Source: Caldifarciminota bacterium
GTDB lineage: Bacteria > Hydrothermota > Tepidihabitantia > B3-TA06
Assembly: GCA_016934635.1 (NCBI GenBank)
Contig: JAFGSK010000072.1
Location: 1-64,000 of the forward strand
Direction: 5' to 3'
DNA length: 64,000 nt
Position numbers and translations under genes: made by a program. Each line of letters opens with the position of its first letter. Position 1 is the stretch's first letter. A model generated the notes under the pieces. It had not been told where the DNA came from and ran no database searches. It saw only the letters and a list, made by a program, of their open reading frames with translations. Of this stretch, positions 34,745-43,266 are shown in pieces.

Positions 34745-35167
34745 CTAATCCAGGAGTTTCAGATTTAACTCTTCCTTGTATTTCCGGACGAGTCTTGTTT
34801 TCACCGGTTGCACCGAGACCTCCACCGTTCCGGAAACGCGCGCCGAGTATAGGTGACCGCCGAAGGCCAGGAAGTTGGGACCTGAGAGTACTGCGTGGAT
34901 GTGTACCATTGGGTCTCCTGTCTCTTGATCCCAGGCCAAGTTCCCGGCGAGAGACGCTATTTCGTACTCACCTTCGAAGTCCTTATTGATATAGCTCTTC
35001 TTCACCGCATCGAAGTAACCGAGCCTGGGTTCCTCAACAGCACCCAGACCGGTCAACGCGGCACCGTCCGGCTTTCGCTCCGATGCCCACTTGAGAAGGG
35101 CTCCAATAACCTCTTCGCCGCGGTCGAACCGAAGAAGATAACGCTCGCCGTCCGAATACTCTTTCAC
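34745..35167 (-). CDS. PPC/DUF296 domain protein
   Basis: This 140-residue protein is a single PPC (DUF296) domain of the kind also found in plant AT-hook proteins. Matching pieces are the early GEEVIGALLKWA, ALTGLGAVEEPRLGYFD and the conserved HIHAVLSGPNFLAFGGHL with clustered histidines that can bind metal. Bacterial members are usually trimeric; a DNA-binding role is inferred for some. The tRNA gene starts 12 nt beyond its stop on the same strand, so the two may share a transcript. Confidence 0.88.
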   Translation of the reverse strand: MKEYSDGERYLLRFDRGEEVIGALLKWASERKPDGAALTGLGAVEEPRLGYFDAVKKSYINKDFEGEYEIASLAGNLAWDQETGDPMVHIHAVLSGPNFLAFGGHLYSARVSGTVEVSVQPVKTRLVRKYKEELNLKLLD

Positions 35168-35228
35168 TGGTCAATTTTAATCAAGATAAGAGGTTTGTAA
35201 AGGGCGGTTTTTTTTACACGCAGGGCAC

Positions 35229-35300
35229 GAAGGATTTCCGACCCAAGATTAGAAGATTACATGATTAGATCTCCCTTCGGTCGCTCTCCTTCGGTAACGC
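35229..35300. repeat. dispersed repeat, inverted copy of the 29259/31675 core
   Basis: The reverse complement contains ACCGAAGGAGAGCGACCGAA then GGGAGATCTAATC and TTGGGTCGGAAATCC, as in the cores at 29259 and 31675. This third copy lacks the flanking GCGGT tracts. Confidence 0.8.
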
Positions 35301-35478
35301 AGATTATATAAGGTCGTGTGGGCGACTCACGAGTCTCCCGATTGATTATCTGGGGATAGGAGAGGGCGATGCAGGCATCACTCCTACGGCCTTCTGTATT
35401 TTTTATCCCTGTGCCTCTGTGTTGTATCAAAAGGGAGTTGACCCGGCAACTATCTCCACGCGCACAGACTAAATCGCG

Positions 35479-35506
35479 TTGACATCTACTATCTGTGACC
35501 TATAAT
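35479..35506 (+). promoter_or_regulatory. leaderless consensus promoter for the 35515 operon
   Basis: TTGACA (35479-35484), 16 bp, TATAAT (35501-35506), 8 nt to ATG 35515. Confidence 0.8.
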
Positions 35507-35514
35507 CACCGTTA

Positions 35515-37905
35515 ATGCTTAGGAAATTAGTGGGGATACTTCTGGGGGTGTTGCTTTTTTCCTCTCTAACCGCCCAGGAGTTTTCGATTTTCTACTTGGC
35601 TTCCCCAAACGGGACGCTTACCTGGTGCCGCTGTCCTGAAGATCCCTACGGCGGTCTTCCGCGAAGAGCCTCCGCGATAAAAGAAGCGCAGACTAATGAA
35701 TCATCCTTGCTCATACTCGATGCAGGCGACCTGCTTGCCCCCTTTCCTTCAAGGCTCAAGGATTCCGTGTTCGTGGAGGCATACTCGAGAATACCTCTGG
35801 ATGCGGTTGCCTTCGGGGATCAGGAACTCATCGACGGCTACGATTTCTTCTCGCAAATGCTAAAGCCAAGAATCCCCTTGATCTCAGCGAACGCCTTTAA
35901 GGACGGGAAGAGGCTCTTGCCTGCCTACAAAGTGGTCCAAAAGGGAGGGGTGAGGATCGTGGTTACGTCCCTAATCACCCCTGAAGCCTTTATCTTCTAC
36001 GATCCTGAGGATTTGGGTGGTGTCGAAGCCTCAGATCCGGTACGCGAACTCGAAGCCCTGATGCCTGAGTTGCGCTCGAAGGGTGACGTGATAGTTCTTC
36101 TGTCCCACCTCGGTTTGGATACCGAACGAAAGATCGCGGCTCAGTTCCCGGATATAGACATAATAGTATCCGGACACATCCCGGGGCGTCTTGATACACC
36201 CGAGCAGGTAGGTTCAACCTTCATCCTCGGAGCAGGGCTAGACGCCAAGTACTTCGGTCTGGCCAGATTCAACCTTGAGGACGGCTCACTCGGGCTTTTA
36301 GACAACGAGATTACCGCGCTTTCAGATAGATACGAAGAAGAACCTTCGATACAGAGGATAGTTGCACCTTACATCGAGATGGATGACGGCCAGATCGACT
36401 CGGTCTTAGTTGATCCTGATACAGTAAGGGCTGAGCACAAGCCGGTTCTCGTCCACGCGTTCTACGCACCTGACTGTCCGCACTGCATGCGGATACTCAA
36501 GGTCTTCCTGCCCAGGTTAGCCGAGCGCTACCCCGGGCTTTTTGCGCTGGAGCCGCACAACATAGATGTCGCAGAGGAATACAACCTACTCGTCGAGTGG
36601 GAGAAGAGGTACGGTGTTGAAGAACAGGATATACCGGTGCTCTTCTTTGAAGGTAACGTACTGGGTGAGGAAGAGAATATAAAGCGTGATTTGGAAAAAC
36701 TTCTTTTAAGTGTACGTCCCCGATACTCGGCTCAGGATTCGTCGAGCCACGCAGGCGAGGAACTGGTTGTTGCGTTAGATACCTTGTTATCGACAGATAC
36801 CTCAGATACCTTGATAGGGGAAGGCGATGTGGAGGTCGTTTTCTTCGAGACGTTCGGGTGCGAAGAGTGCGACCGGGCACGCTACTGGCTGAAGGCCGTT
36901 TCCGCCGAAGATTCGAGCCTCGTGATTCGGGTCTTAGATGCAAACGACCCTTCCTCGAAGATCCTTCTGTCAGCGTTCGGGATAGTCTACGGCATCGACA
37001 AGAAGGAAGTCTTGATTACGCCCATCGTGTTCGTAGGCAAGGGGTATCTTACCAAAAAGGATGTTTCTTCCGAAAACATCAGCTGTCTCATTGGTGAACA
37101 TCGATTCGAGAAGATCCCCTGGGATGAGGTAGAGAAAGCAAAAGAGCAAGGTCACGAGGAGATAATCACCCAGTTCGAGACATTCGGAATCCTTCCTATT
37201 ATTGGCGCAGGCCTGCTTGACGGAATAAATCCGTGCGCGTTCGCGACCCTCATTTTTTTTATCACCTACCTGTCGGTACTGGGTGTAGAACGCAAGAGAG
37301 TAATATGGGTTGCAATTCCCTTTATCCTGTCGGTCTTTCTTACCTATCTGATTTTAGGCTTTGCAGCTTACCAGATCCTCGAATTCCTTGAGGTCATCCA
37401 GATCGTTTCACAGATTATCTTCGGCCTCACCGTTTTATTCCTTCTGTTCCTTGCCGGGATGACCTTCTACGATTACTCCCTGCTCAAACGAGGTAAGGCT
37501 GAGAAGATGACCCTAAAGCTGCCTGACCGTATACGCAAAGCTATGAACAAGATGATCCGAAAGCGGACCGCATTCGGCGGTTTCATCGTCGGTGCCGTCA
37601 TCACAGGCTTCCTGGTTTCCCTGTTCGAGCTTGTCTGTACTGGTCAGGTATACCTGCCTACCCTAGTGTATGTGGTCCAGACTACGGAGAAGTGGAGTAA
37701 GGCGTTAGTATATCTCGTGATATACAACATTGCATTCATCGTTCCCCTGGTTGTAGTGTTTATCCTTGTTCGCTTCGGCCTGACCGAAAAGCATTTACAG
37801 CATTTCCTTACCCGTAATGCCGCCTTGACAAAGATACTCACCGGCATACTATTTCTTGTGTTGGCTGGAGTAATGGCGTACTTGTTGATAAGAGGAGTCC
37901 TATGA
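35515..37905 (+). CDS. metallophosphoesterase-thioredoxin-DsbD-like fusion protein
   Basis: This is a 796-residue protein with at least four parts. After a signal peptide (KLVGILLGVLLFSSLTAQ), residues about 20-270 match a 5'-nucleotidase-like metallophosphoesterase (LILDAGDLL, VLLSHLGLDTERKIA, IIVSGHIPG), though the GNHE motif is altered to GDQE. Two thioredoxin-like domains follow, with CPHC (FYAPDCPHCM) and CEEC (TFGCEECDRA). From about 555 six or more helices form a DsbD/CcdA-like electron carrier with the two membrane cysteines in GINPCAF and ELVCTGQVYLP. It probably passes electrons from cytoplasmic thioredoxin to the periplasm. The stop overlaps mnmG (ATGA). Confidence 0.82.
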   Translation: MLRKLVGILLGVLLFSSLTAQEFSIFYLASPNGTLTWCRCPEDPYGGLPRRASAIKEAQTNESSLLILDAGDLLAPFPSRLKDSVFVEAYSRIPLDAVAFGDQELIDGYDFFSQMLKPRIPLISANAFKDGKRLLPAYKVVQKGGVRIVVTSLITPEAFIFYDPEDLGGVEASDPVRELEALMPELRSKGDVIVLLSHLGLDTERKIAAQFPDIDIIVSGHIPGRLDTPEQVGSTFILGAGLDAKYFGLARFNLEDGSLGLLDNEITALSDRYEEEPSIQRIVAPYIEMDDGQIDSVLVDPDTVRAEHKPVLVHAFYAPDCPHCMRILKVFLPRLAERYPGLFALEPHNIDVAEEYNLLVEWEKRYGVEEQDIPVLFFEGNVLGEEENIKRDLEKLLLSVRPRYSAQDSSSHAGEELVVALDTLLSTDTSDTLIGEGDVEVVFFETFGCEECDRARYWLKAVSAEDSSLVIRVLDANDPSSKILLSAFGIVYGIDKKEVLITPIVFVGKGYLTKKDVSSENISCLIGEHRFEKIPWDEVEKAKEQGHEEIITQFETFGILPIIGAGLLDGINPCAFATLIFFITYLSVLGVERKRVIWVAIPFILSVFLTYLILGFAAYQILEFLEVIQIVSQIIFGLTVLFLLFLAGMTFYDYSLLKRGKAEKMTLKLPDRIRKAMNKMIRKRTAFGGFIVGAVITGFLVSLFELVCTGQVYLPTLVYVVQTTEKWSKALVYLVIYNIAFIVPLVVVFILVRFGLTEKHLQHFLTRNAALTKILTGILFLVLAGVMAYLLIRGVL

Positions 37906-39782
37906 GCGGGCATTACGATGTGATAGTGGTGGGCGGAGGACATGCGGGAATTGAGGCATCTCACGCCGCTGCACGAATGGGGTGCAGGACCTTGCTCATA
38001 ACCTTAAGTGTCGAACGTATAGGGGAGATGTCATGTAATCCGGCTATCGGCGGCCTGGGCAAGAGCCAGCTAGTTCGCGAGATCGACGCCATCGGAGGGC
38101 TTCAGGGTCGTCTTGCAGACCGCTGCGGTATCCATTTCCGTCGCCTGAACCGCAGCAAAGGCCCAGCAGTCCAGTCCACACGTATCCAGTGCGATAAGGC
38201 GCTTTATCGTGAGTTCGCGAGAAGGGTACTAGAAGAAACCCCTGAACTGGCCATCTGGCAGGATACGGTTGAAGGCCTCTATACAGAGGGTGAACGGGTA
38301 GCCGGGGTTGATACCCGTATTGCCGGGCGTATACGCGGCAACACAGTCGTTTTGACTCCGGGAACCTTCCTTTCAGGATTACTGCACATCGGTTCGAGGA
38401 GCCTCGACGGCGGTCGCCTGGCAGATCCCTCCTCCCAGAGCCTTGCAAAGACCCTGCGAGTGCTGGGCTTCAAGCTCGGACGTTTCAAGACCGGCACACC
38501 GCCGCGTATCGACGGACGGACGATCAATTACGAGAGGATGGAACCTCAACCGGGCGAGGAACCGCCTCCTGGGATATCCTTCTTTACTAAAAGGAAGCTC
38601 CGTAACCAGGGAATGTGTTACCTTACCCACACGAACGCCACGGTTCACGAGATAGTCAGGGAGAACCTGGACCGTTCCCCGCTTTACTCGGGCAAAATAA
38701 CAGGGACCGGTGTCAGGTATTGCCCTTCCATTGAGGACAAGATAGTCAAATTCGCAGACAAGGATTCACACCGTGTATTCATCGAACCTGAAGGGCTTTC
38801 CACGCGTGAGGTCTACCCGAACGGGCTTTCTACCAGCTTGCCTTTGGACGCCCAGATCGAGATGATTCATGCCGTACCCGGACTCGAGAACGCGGAGTTT
38901 ACCCGGCCAGGTTATGCGGTAGAGCACGACTTCGTGCAGCCTACCCAGCTTTTTGCCTGGCTTGAGACCAAGACGGTGCGAGACCTTTTCCTTGCCGGAC
39001 AGATAAACGGTACAACCGGCTACGAGGAGGCGGCAGCCCAGGGATTGATTGCAGGAATAAACGCTGCGCGCAGGGTAAAAGGTATAGATCCATTCACCCT
39101 GGGCAGGGATTCTGCCTACATCGGTGTGTTGATCGACGACCTTGTAACCAAGGGAACCAACGAGCCTTACCGCATGTTCACCTCGAGGGTGGAGTATCGG
39201 CTGCTTTTGAGAGAAGACAACGCCCATGCCAGATTGTCAGGCATAGGCCATCGTATCGGTCTTCTTCGCTCGAAAGACTTTCACAAGGTGGAGGCGGTGG
39301 AGACTGCGTGTTCGGCAACCATAGACAGGTTATCGAGGATGCGGCCTGCGGCGGCGAAGACGAACCAGGTTCTCATGTCGCACGAGCTTGCGACAACTAC
39401 AGAGAAGCTCAGTCTTGCCGATCTCGTGCGAAGACCCCAGCTGAAACTCGATGACCTGGAAACCTTGGATAAGGCGTTGGGGGAACTGGCTCCAGTGGTA
39501 AAGGAAAGGGTTGAGATTGAGATTAAGTATTCGGGTTACATCACGAGAACACTTGAGGAGATTAAGAAATTTCACCGCATCGAGAAGGTTATGATACCTG
39601 AGGATATAGGTTTCAAGGAGATCCCCGGTCTTTCAAACGAGGTGATAGAAAAGCTTGAGACGATACGCCCGGCAACATTAGGTCAGGCATCACGTATCTC
39701 CGGAGTAACACCTGTCGCCCTTCTCGCTCTGTTCAGATATCTCAAAGGCAGTCATCCGGATGAAGCAAAACCTGTGGACTGA
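37902..39782 (+). CDS. mnmG: tRNA uridine 5-carboxymethylaminomethyl modification enzyme MnmG
   Basis: This 626-residue FAD enzyme (GidA) makes, with MnmE, the cmnm5 group at U34 of several tRNAs. Signatures are the N-terminal FAD loop VVGGGHAGIEASHAAARMG, EMSCNPAIGGLGKSQLVREIDAIGG, the GTGVRYCPSIEDKIVKFADK block, VYPNGLSTSLP, and AGQINGTTGYEEAAAQGLIAG. The C-terminal helical domain is complete (length normal). Its ATG overlaps the stop of the redox fusion gene and a QueG-like gene starts inside its end. Confidence 0.96.
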   Translation: MSGHYDVIVVGGGHAGIEASHAAARMGCRTLLITLSVERIGEMSCNPAIGGLGKSQLVREIDAIGGLQGRLADRCGIHFRRLNRSKGPAVQSTRIQCDKALYREFARRVLEETPELAIWQDTVEGLYTEGERVAGVDTRIAGRIRGNTVVLTPGTFLSGLLHIGSRSLDGGRLADPSSQSLAKTLRVLGFKLGRFKTGTPPRIDGRTINYERMEPQPGEEPPPGISFFTKRKLRNQGMCYLTHTNATVHEIVRENLDRSPLYSGKITGTGVRYCPSIEDKIVKFADKDSHRVFIEPEGLSTREVYPNGLSTSLPLDAQIEMIHAVPGLENAEFTRPGYAVEHDFVQPTQLFAWLETKTVRDLFLAGQINGTTGYEEAAAQGLIAGINAARRVKGIDPFTLGRDSAYIGVLIDDLVTKGTNEPYRMFTSRVEYRLLLREDNAHARLSGIGHRIGLLRSKDFHKVEAVETACSATIDRLSRMRPAAAKTNQVLMSHELATTTEKLSLADLVRRPQLKLDDLETLDKALGELAPVVKERVEIEIKYSGYITRTLEEIKKFHRIEKVMIPEDIGFKEIPGLSNEVIEKLETIRPATLGQASRISGVTPVALLALFRYLKGSHPDEAKPVD

Positions 39783-40443
39783 CCTTTCAGGGTTTGCAAA
39801 GAGCCAGGGCGCCGATCTGGTCGGGGCCGCAGAGGTGGGGAAGGTATATCGGGAACGGAACCTGATAGCCGAGGAACTAAAGAACCGACTCAAGTATGGC
39901 ATCGTCTGTGGCATACGGCTTTCAAGCGCGGTCCTTTCAGATATCTCCGATCAACCCACCAAAACCTACTACCACCACTATCGTACAGTCAACATGGCTC
40001 TTGATCAGTTGGCTCTCAAGATAACCGGGTTTCTCCAGGAGCGCTCGTTTTCCGCTTTCCCGGTTCCGGCCTCGCAGCTTATAGACTGGGAGAATCAGCT
40101 CGGGATGCTCTCTCACAAACACGTTGCAGTAGAGGCAGGCCTCGGATGGATCGGACGCAACAACCTTCTGGTAACCCCACAGTACGGTTCGCAAATAAGG
40201 CTCGTCACCGTACTCACCGACGCCCCTTTCGAGGTCGGCGCTCCTCTTAAAGAAGACTGCGGTTCGTGCCGAGCATGCCTGGATGTATGTCCTTGCAATG
40301 CTATCAAAGACGATCCTGCAGCCTTCGACCACAAGCGCTGCTACGCCCAGCTCGATAAGTTCGTACGCAGCCGTGTGGTAGGGCAGCATATCTGCGGGAT
40401 ATGCGTTAGGGTATGCAGTCCGGATCAGGTCACCAGGAGATAG
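39760..40443 (+). CDS. QueG-like 4Fe-4S protein
   Basis: This is a 227-residue protein related to epoxyqueuosine reductase QueG. It has the block AGLGWIGRNNLLVTPQYG and two ferredoxin-type clusters, CGSCRACLDVCPCNAI and CGICVRVCSP. It is shorter than QueG (no C-terminal HEAT repeats), and the catalytic region where QueG has VDxxPxxER reads IDWENQLGMLSHKHVAV, so it is likely a paralogous reductase rather than true QueG. The start overlaps the end of mnmG by 23 nt, hinting at a tRNA-linked role, but that is inference. Confidence 0.75.
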   Translation: MKQNLWTDLSGFAKSQGADLVGAAEVGKVYRERNLIAEELKNRLKYGIVCGIRLSSAVLSDISDQPTKTYYHHYRTVNMALDQLALKITGFLQERSFSAFPVPASQLIDWENQLGMLSHKHVAVEAGLGWIGRNNLLVTPQYGSQIRLVTVLTDAPFEVGAPLKEDCGSCRACLDVCPCNAIKDDPAAFDHKRCYAQLDKFVRSRVVGQHICGICVRVCSPDQVTRR

Positions 40444-40823
40444 TTTAACCGCAGATATCCATTGAGTCGTCGCAGGCACTTGCGATCTTTCGGCCCTCCG
40501 TGCAGTAAACGTGACCCACCAGGTCGCAAGCGTGGTCATTCAGACCGCAAGCGTGAACCTTCGGTTCCCAAGCGTTCCTTTAGCAAAAAACGAGCATTAA
40601 GACGTAGTTACCTCCAGATAACACGGCGCGGACAAGCAATGGAGGGTGTATTCTTCAACTCGCTGAAATATCCGAATGTAGGGGCGACGAATGCGTCGCC
40701 TTAAGGGTTTCTAAACGATAGAGGCCAAATCACCGCACTTCCGCCTGTGCCATCGGTTGCGGGGGACACCCTGGTGTTCGGACAGGCTTCGGAGGTAGGG
40801 TCGTATAGAAACTGGATCCAACC
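40444..40823. other. intergenic with GTAGGGGC hairpin and decayed coding trace
   Basis: This stretch holds a 7-bp hairpin with AATG loop (GGCGACG/CGTCGCC, 40683-40700). Just after it, on the minus strand, an 82-codon open frame (40701-40949, ending near AVIWPLSF) has no RBS and overlaps the plus-strand promoter of the symporter. The first 200 bases repeat CGCAAGCGT/ACCGCAAGCGTGA-like words. I see no gene I would defend. Confidence 0.5.
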
Positions 40824-40851
40824 TTGACAATCGCCTATATCTGAATAGATT
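40824..40851 (+). promoter_or_regulatory. promoter for the symporter pair
   Basis: TTGACA (40824-40829), 16 bp, TAGATT (40846-40851). A 100-nt leader follows with a small hairpin ACACCT/AGGTGT before GGAGG and ATG 40952. Confidence 0.6.
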
Positions 40852-40951
40852 ACATTTACCGGCATTGTTTGGCGTTTTCCAGCCGGCCAATCCAGGAAAA
40901 CCCCAGTAACACACCTCTCGTTAGGTGTAACTATTTTGGAGGTTTTCAAAG

Positions 40952-41176
40952 ATGATAAAAAAACGCATGATAAACAGTAAAGGTCTTACCAAAAAACTCG
41001 GTTGGCTTACCTCCTGGATGGTGCTCGTAATATTGAGCCTGGATTTCTTTAACTGGGACAGGTTACCCAGACTCCTGCTCGGTCTTCCCGGTTGGCTGTG
41101 GTGGGAGGTATTGTTGGTACTCCTTACGGCATTGGTCTTCGGTCTTCTTTCTCGTTTTGCCTGGGGCGAGGAATGA
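40952..41176 (+). CDS. small membrane protein, DUF3311-like symporter partner
   Basis: This is a 74-residue protein with two membrane segments (WLTSWMVLVILSLDFF and LWWEVLLVLLTALVFGLL) separated by NWDRLPRLLLGLPG. The layout (short, GLP between helices, directly before an SSS symporter) is that of DUF3311-type subunits that accompany solute:sodium symporters. An RBS TTGGAGG lies before the ATG. The stop overlaps the next start (ATGA). Confidence 0.75.
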   Translation: MIKKRMINSKGLTKKLGWLTSWMVLVILSLDFFNWDRLPRLLLGLPGWLWWEVLLVLLTALVFGLLSRFAWGEE

Positions 41177-42579
41177 ACTGGGTGATTCTTGCAGGTTACG
41201 TTGCAGTACTCGCGGCGCTTTCCATCCTCGCCCGAAAAAAAGCATCCAGCTCTCCGGAGGAGTTCTTCCTGGCAGGACGGTCCTTCGGCCCGGTTGTACT
41301 CTTTCTTACCCTTGCGGCAACCAACTTCTCGGCGTTCTTCTTCCTCGGCTTTGCCGGTGCAGCCTGGAAATACGGCTTTGGTCAGTACGCAATCATGGGA
41401 TTGGGCACCGCTTTAGTGCCGGTGTCTTTCTACTTCATCGGGCGAAAGGTCTGGAAGCTGGGCAAGGAAAAGGGCTACCTTACGGCTCCGGAGCTGATCG
41501 GCGGCGAATTGGGGAGTCCTTTTCTGCGGCGGCTGGTACTTGTCGTGATGGTGGTGTTTACCGTTCCTTACCTTTTGACCCAGGCTTTGGGTGCAGGGAT
41601 GATCCTGTCCAGCCTTGCAGGAATCGACCTGACCAGGATCGGTGCGATAGTAATTATCCTCCTCATCGGTGGGGTTGTAGTACTGGGGGGTATGCGCGGT
41701 TCTGCCTGGACCGATGTCCTTCAGGGCGGGTTGATGATTTTGGCTATGCTGGCTGCGGTGTTCTTCGTGGCAAAAGGCCTTGGCGGATTCCAGACAGCAT
41801 CTCAGAAGGCATATGCGGCATCACCCGCACTTTTCATGCGTCCCGGGCCTGATGGTTTCTTCACGCCCCAGAAGTGGTTCTCCTTCATAATCCTGTGGAG
41901 TTTCGTTAACCCTTTATTTCCCCAGCTCTTTACACGCTTCTATACCGCTAGGTCTTTGCGTTCTTTGAGGGTCTCAACGTGGCTGTACCCTTTGCTCGTG
42001 AGTTTCCTGTTTCTTGCCCCAGTGCTCATCGGGGTCTGGGCTAACGGAACACCCGTTGATCCTGGGAAGCCCGATATGATACTTCCTGCAATGGTAGCGG
42101 GATACGCTCCGGGCTGGGTTCACGCCCTGGTCATGACCGGTGCATTGGCCGCCCTCATGTCTACGGCCGATTCCCAGCTCCTGGCTCTTTCCACCATGCT
42201 TGCCCGTGACGCCGGAATCGACAGAAAACAAATGTTCTGGGGAAGAGTTCTAACTCTCGGCTTATGCCTTCTGGTCGTTATCCTTGTTCTTCTGGGCGTC
42301 GATGCCAAAGGCGGTATCTTCACTTTCCTTACACAGACAACCTTTGCCGGCCTTGTTGTCCTCACGCCTGCAACCGTAGCCGCGCTTTACTTCAAGAAAA
42401 TCCCAAAATGGGCTGCAATAGCTTCCATAATCGCAGGTGAGGCTTCAGTGGTAGGAATCTGGCTCGGGTGGCTGCCGACATTCGGCCTTGTCGACGGAAT
42501 CGTTGCATTGATTGTTGCGGTCATCGTTCTTACAGGAACGTGGTTATTTTACTTCCTTTTTTCTCGAAGGAAAAGATAA
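41173..42579 (+). CDS. sodium:solute symporter (SSS family)
   Basis: This is a 468-residue transporter with about 13 helices in the LeuT fold. Family markers are EEFFLAGRSFGPVVLFLTLAATNFS, GFAGAAWKYGF, the signature block MTGALAALMSTADSQLLALSTMLARD, and NPLFPQLFTRFY. The substrate is unknown; PanF-, proline- and acetate-type members share this form. ATG 41173 is chosen because it overlaps the stop of the small partner and starts the first helix; the longer frame to 41092 is in the partner's sequence. Confidence 0.9.
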   Translation: MNWVILAGYVAVLAALSILARKKASSSPEEFFLAGRSFGPVVLFLTLAATNFSAFFFLGFAGAAWKYGFGQYAIMGLGTALVPVSFYFIGRKVWKLGKEKGYLTAPELIGGELGSPFLRRLVLVVMVVFTVPYLLTQALGAGMILSSLAGIDLTRIGAIVIILLIGGVVVLGGMRGSAWTDVLQGGLMILAMLAAVFFVAKGLGGFQTASQKAYAASPALFMRPGPDGFFTPQKWFSFIILWSFVNPLFPQLFTRFYTARSLRSLRVSTWLYPLLVSFLFLAPVLIGVWANGTPVDPGKPDMILPAMVAGYAPGWVHALVMTGALAALMSTADSQLLALSTMLARDAGIDRKQMFWGRVLTLGLCLLVVILVLLGVDAKGGIFTFLTQTTFAGLVVLTPATVAALYFKKIPKWAAIASIIAGEASVVGIWLGWLPTFGLVDGIVALIVAVIVLTGTWLFYFLFSRRKR

Positions 42580-42648
42580 CCTCTCATTCACCGTTTGTCA
42601 CTTCCGGTTTCGGTGTAGCCGAAAACAGAAGTGAAAGAGTGCGGGGGG

Positions 42649-42676
42649 TTGACAGAAATTTAGAGCAGACTAAAAT
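42649..42676 (+). promoter_or_regulatory. promoter upstream of the 31-codon ORF
   Basis: TTGACA (42649-42654), 16 bp, TAAAAT (42671-42676), 9 nt before ATG 42686. Confidence 0.55.
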
Positions 42677-42685
42677 AACGGCTGT

Positions 42686-42781
42686 ATGTTAAATATCCAT
42701 GTCCCAGAGACAGGTTTGACGCAGAGATCAAGGGAGGCTCTGCTGAGGTCGGGCTTGACAAATCCTACTAAAACCCTATAA
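42686..42781 (+). CDS. possible 31-codon ORF before rseC
   Basis: A leaderless-looking ATG opens MLNIHVPETGLTQRSREALL and runs to TAA at 42779-42781, inside the next promoter's -10. It could be a small protein or a regulatory leader. It is short, so confidence is low. Confidence 0.28.
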   Translation: MLNIHVPETGLTQRSREALLRSGLTNPTKTL

Positions 42782-42782
42782 T
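42755..42782 (+). promoter_or_regulatory. consensus promoter for the rseC-nifS-iscU operon
   Basis: TTGACA (42755-42760), 16 bp, TATAAT (42777-42782). An ATG 6 nt later (42789) opens a 16-codon ORF overlapping rseC; rseC itself has GGAAGG. Confidence 0.75.
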
Positions 42783-42822
42783 TACTTGATGGCAGCTCAG
42801 TTAAACATCCGGAAGGTTCGTG

Positions 42823-43266
42823 ATGGCTCAGACAGGTGAATACGGGGAGGTCTTGAGTGTCGAAGGCCCATTAGTCAAGGTTAAGATGAAACAGCACGTA
42901 AGCTGCGCATCGTGCGCTCAGCACAGGATTTGTTTTCCTACTGGAAGATACAGGGTTCTAATCGCCCAGGCAGGTAAAGGGATCAATGAAGGCGATACCG
43001 TATTTGTCCTTTTTCGTTCAGGTCCGGCCATCATCTCATCCCTTTTGATCTTCGTGGGTTCTGTTGTAGTTCCTCTTACGGCATGGCTTGCAGCCGATCT
43101 CGCAGATGCCCCGAAGTGGGTTGCGTTCACCGCTGCAGGTGCAGCACTTATAGTATACTGGGCGTTCTTGTACCTCTTGAATCGCAGGTTAAAAAGGTCC
43201 GGATGGTTTTTACCGTGCGCCGTAAAGGGAACCGAACCTGTCGAAGAAAAGGAAAAAGAAAAGTGA
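42823..43266 (+). CDS. rseC: SoxR-reducing-system protein RseC family
   Basis: This is a 147-residue protein of the RseC/MucC family: an N-terminal soluble domain with the cysteine cluster CASCAQHRICFPTG, then two membrane helices (AIISSLLIFVGSVVVPLTAW and AFTAAGAALIVYWAFLYLL) and a charged tail. RseC proteins take part in Rnf-linked electron transfer to SoxR Fe-S clusters or in envelope stress control. Here no Rnf genes are adjacent; instead it heads an Fe-S/sulfur-type operon. GTGA couples it to the next gene. Confidence 0.85.
   Translation: MAQTGEYGEVLSVEGPLVKVKMKQHVSCASCAQHRICFPTGRYRVLIAQAGKGINEGDTVFVLFRSGPAIISSLLIFVGSVVVPLTAWLAADLADAPKWVAFTAAGAALIVYWAFLYLLNRRLKRSGWFLPCAVKGTEPVEEKEKEK

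Noticed and set aside
40701-40949. 82-residue minus-strand gene
   Set aside because: It has no RBS, overlaps the plus-strand promoter at 40824-40851, and the product resembles nothing I know. It may be a remnant.
41157-41852. 231-codon plus-strand ORF within the symporter
   Set aside because: It is a frame-shifted shadow of the SSS gene with Gly/Arg-rich composition and no RBS.
43083-43262. N-terminal extension of the NifS-like protein
   Set aside because: The extension lies in the rseC coding sequence in another frame, and the family start IYLDNATTTR begins at 43263.
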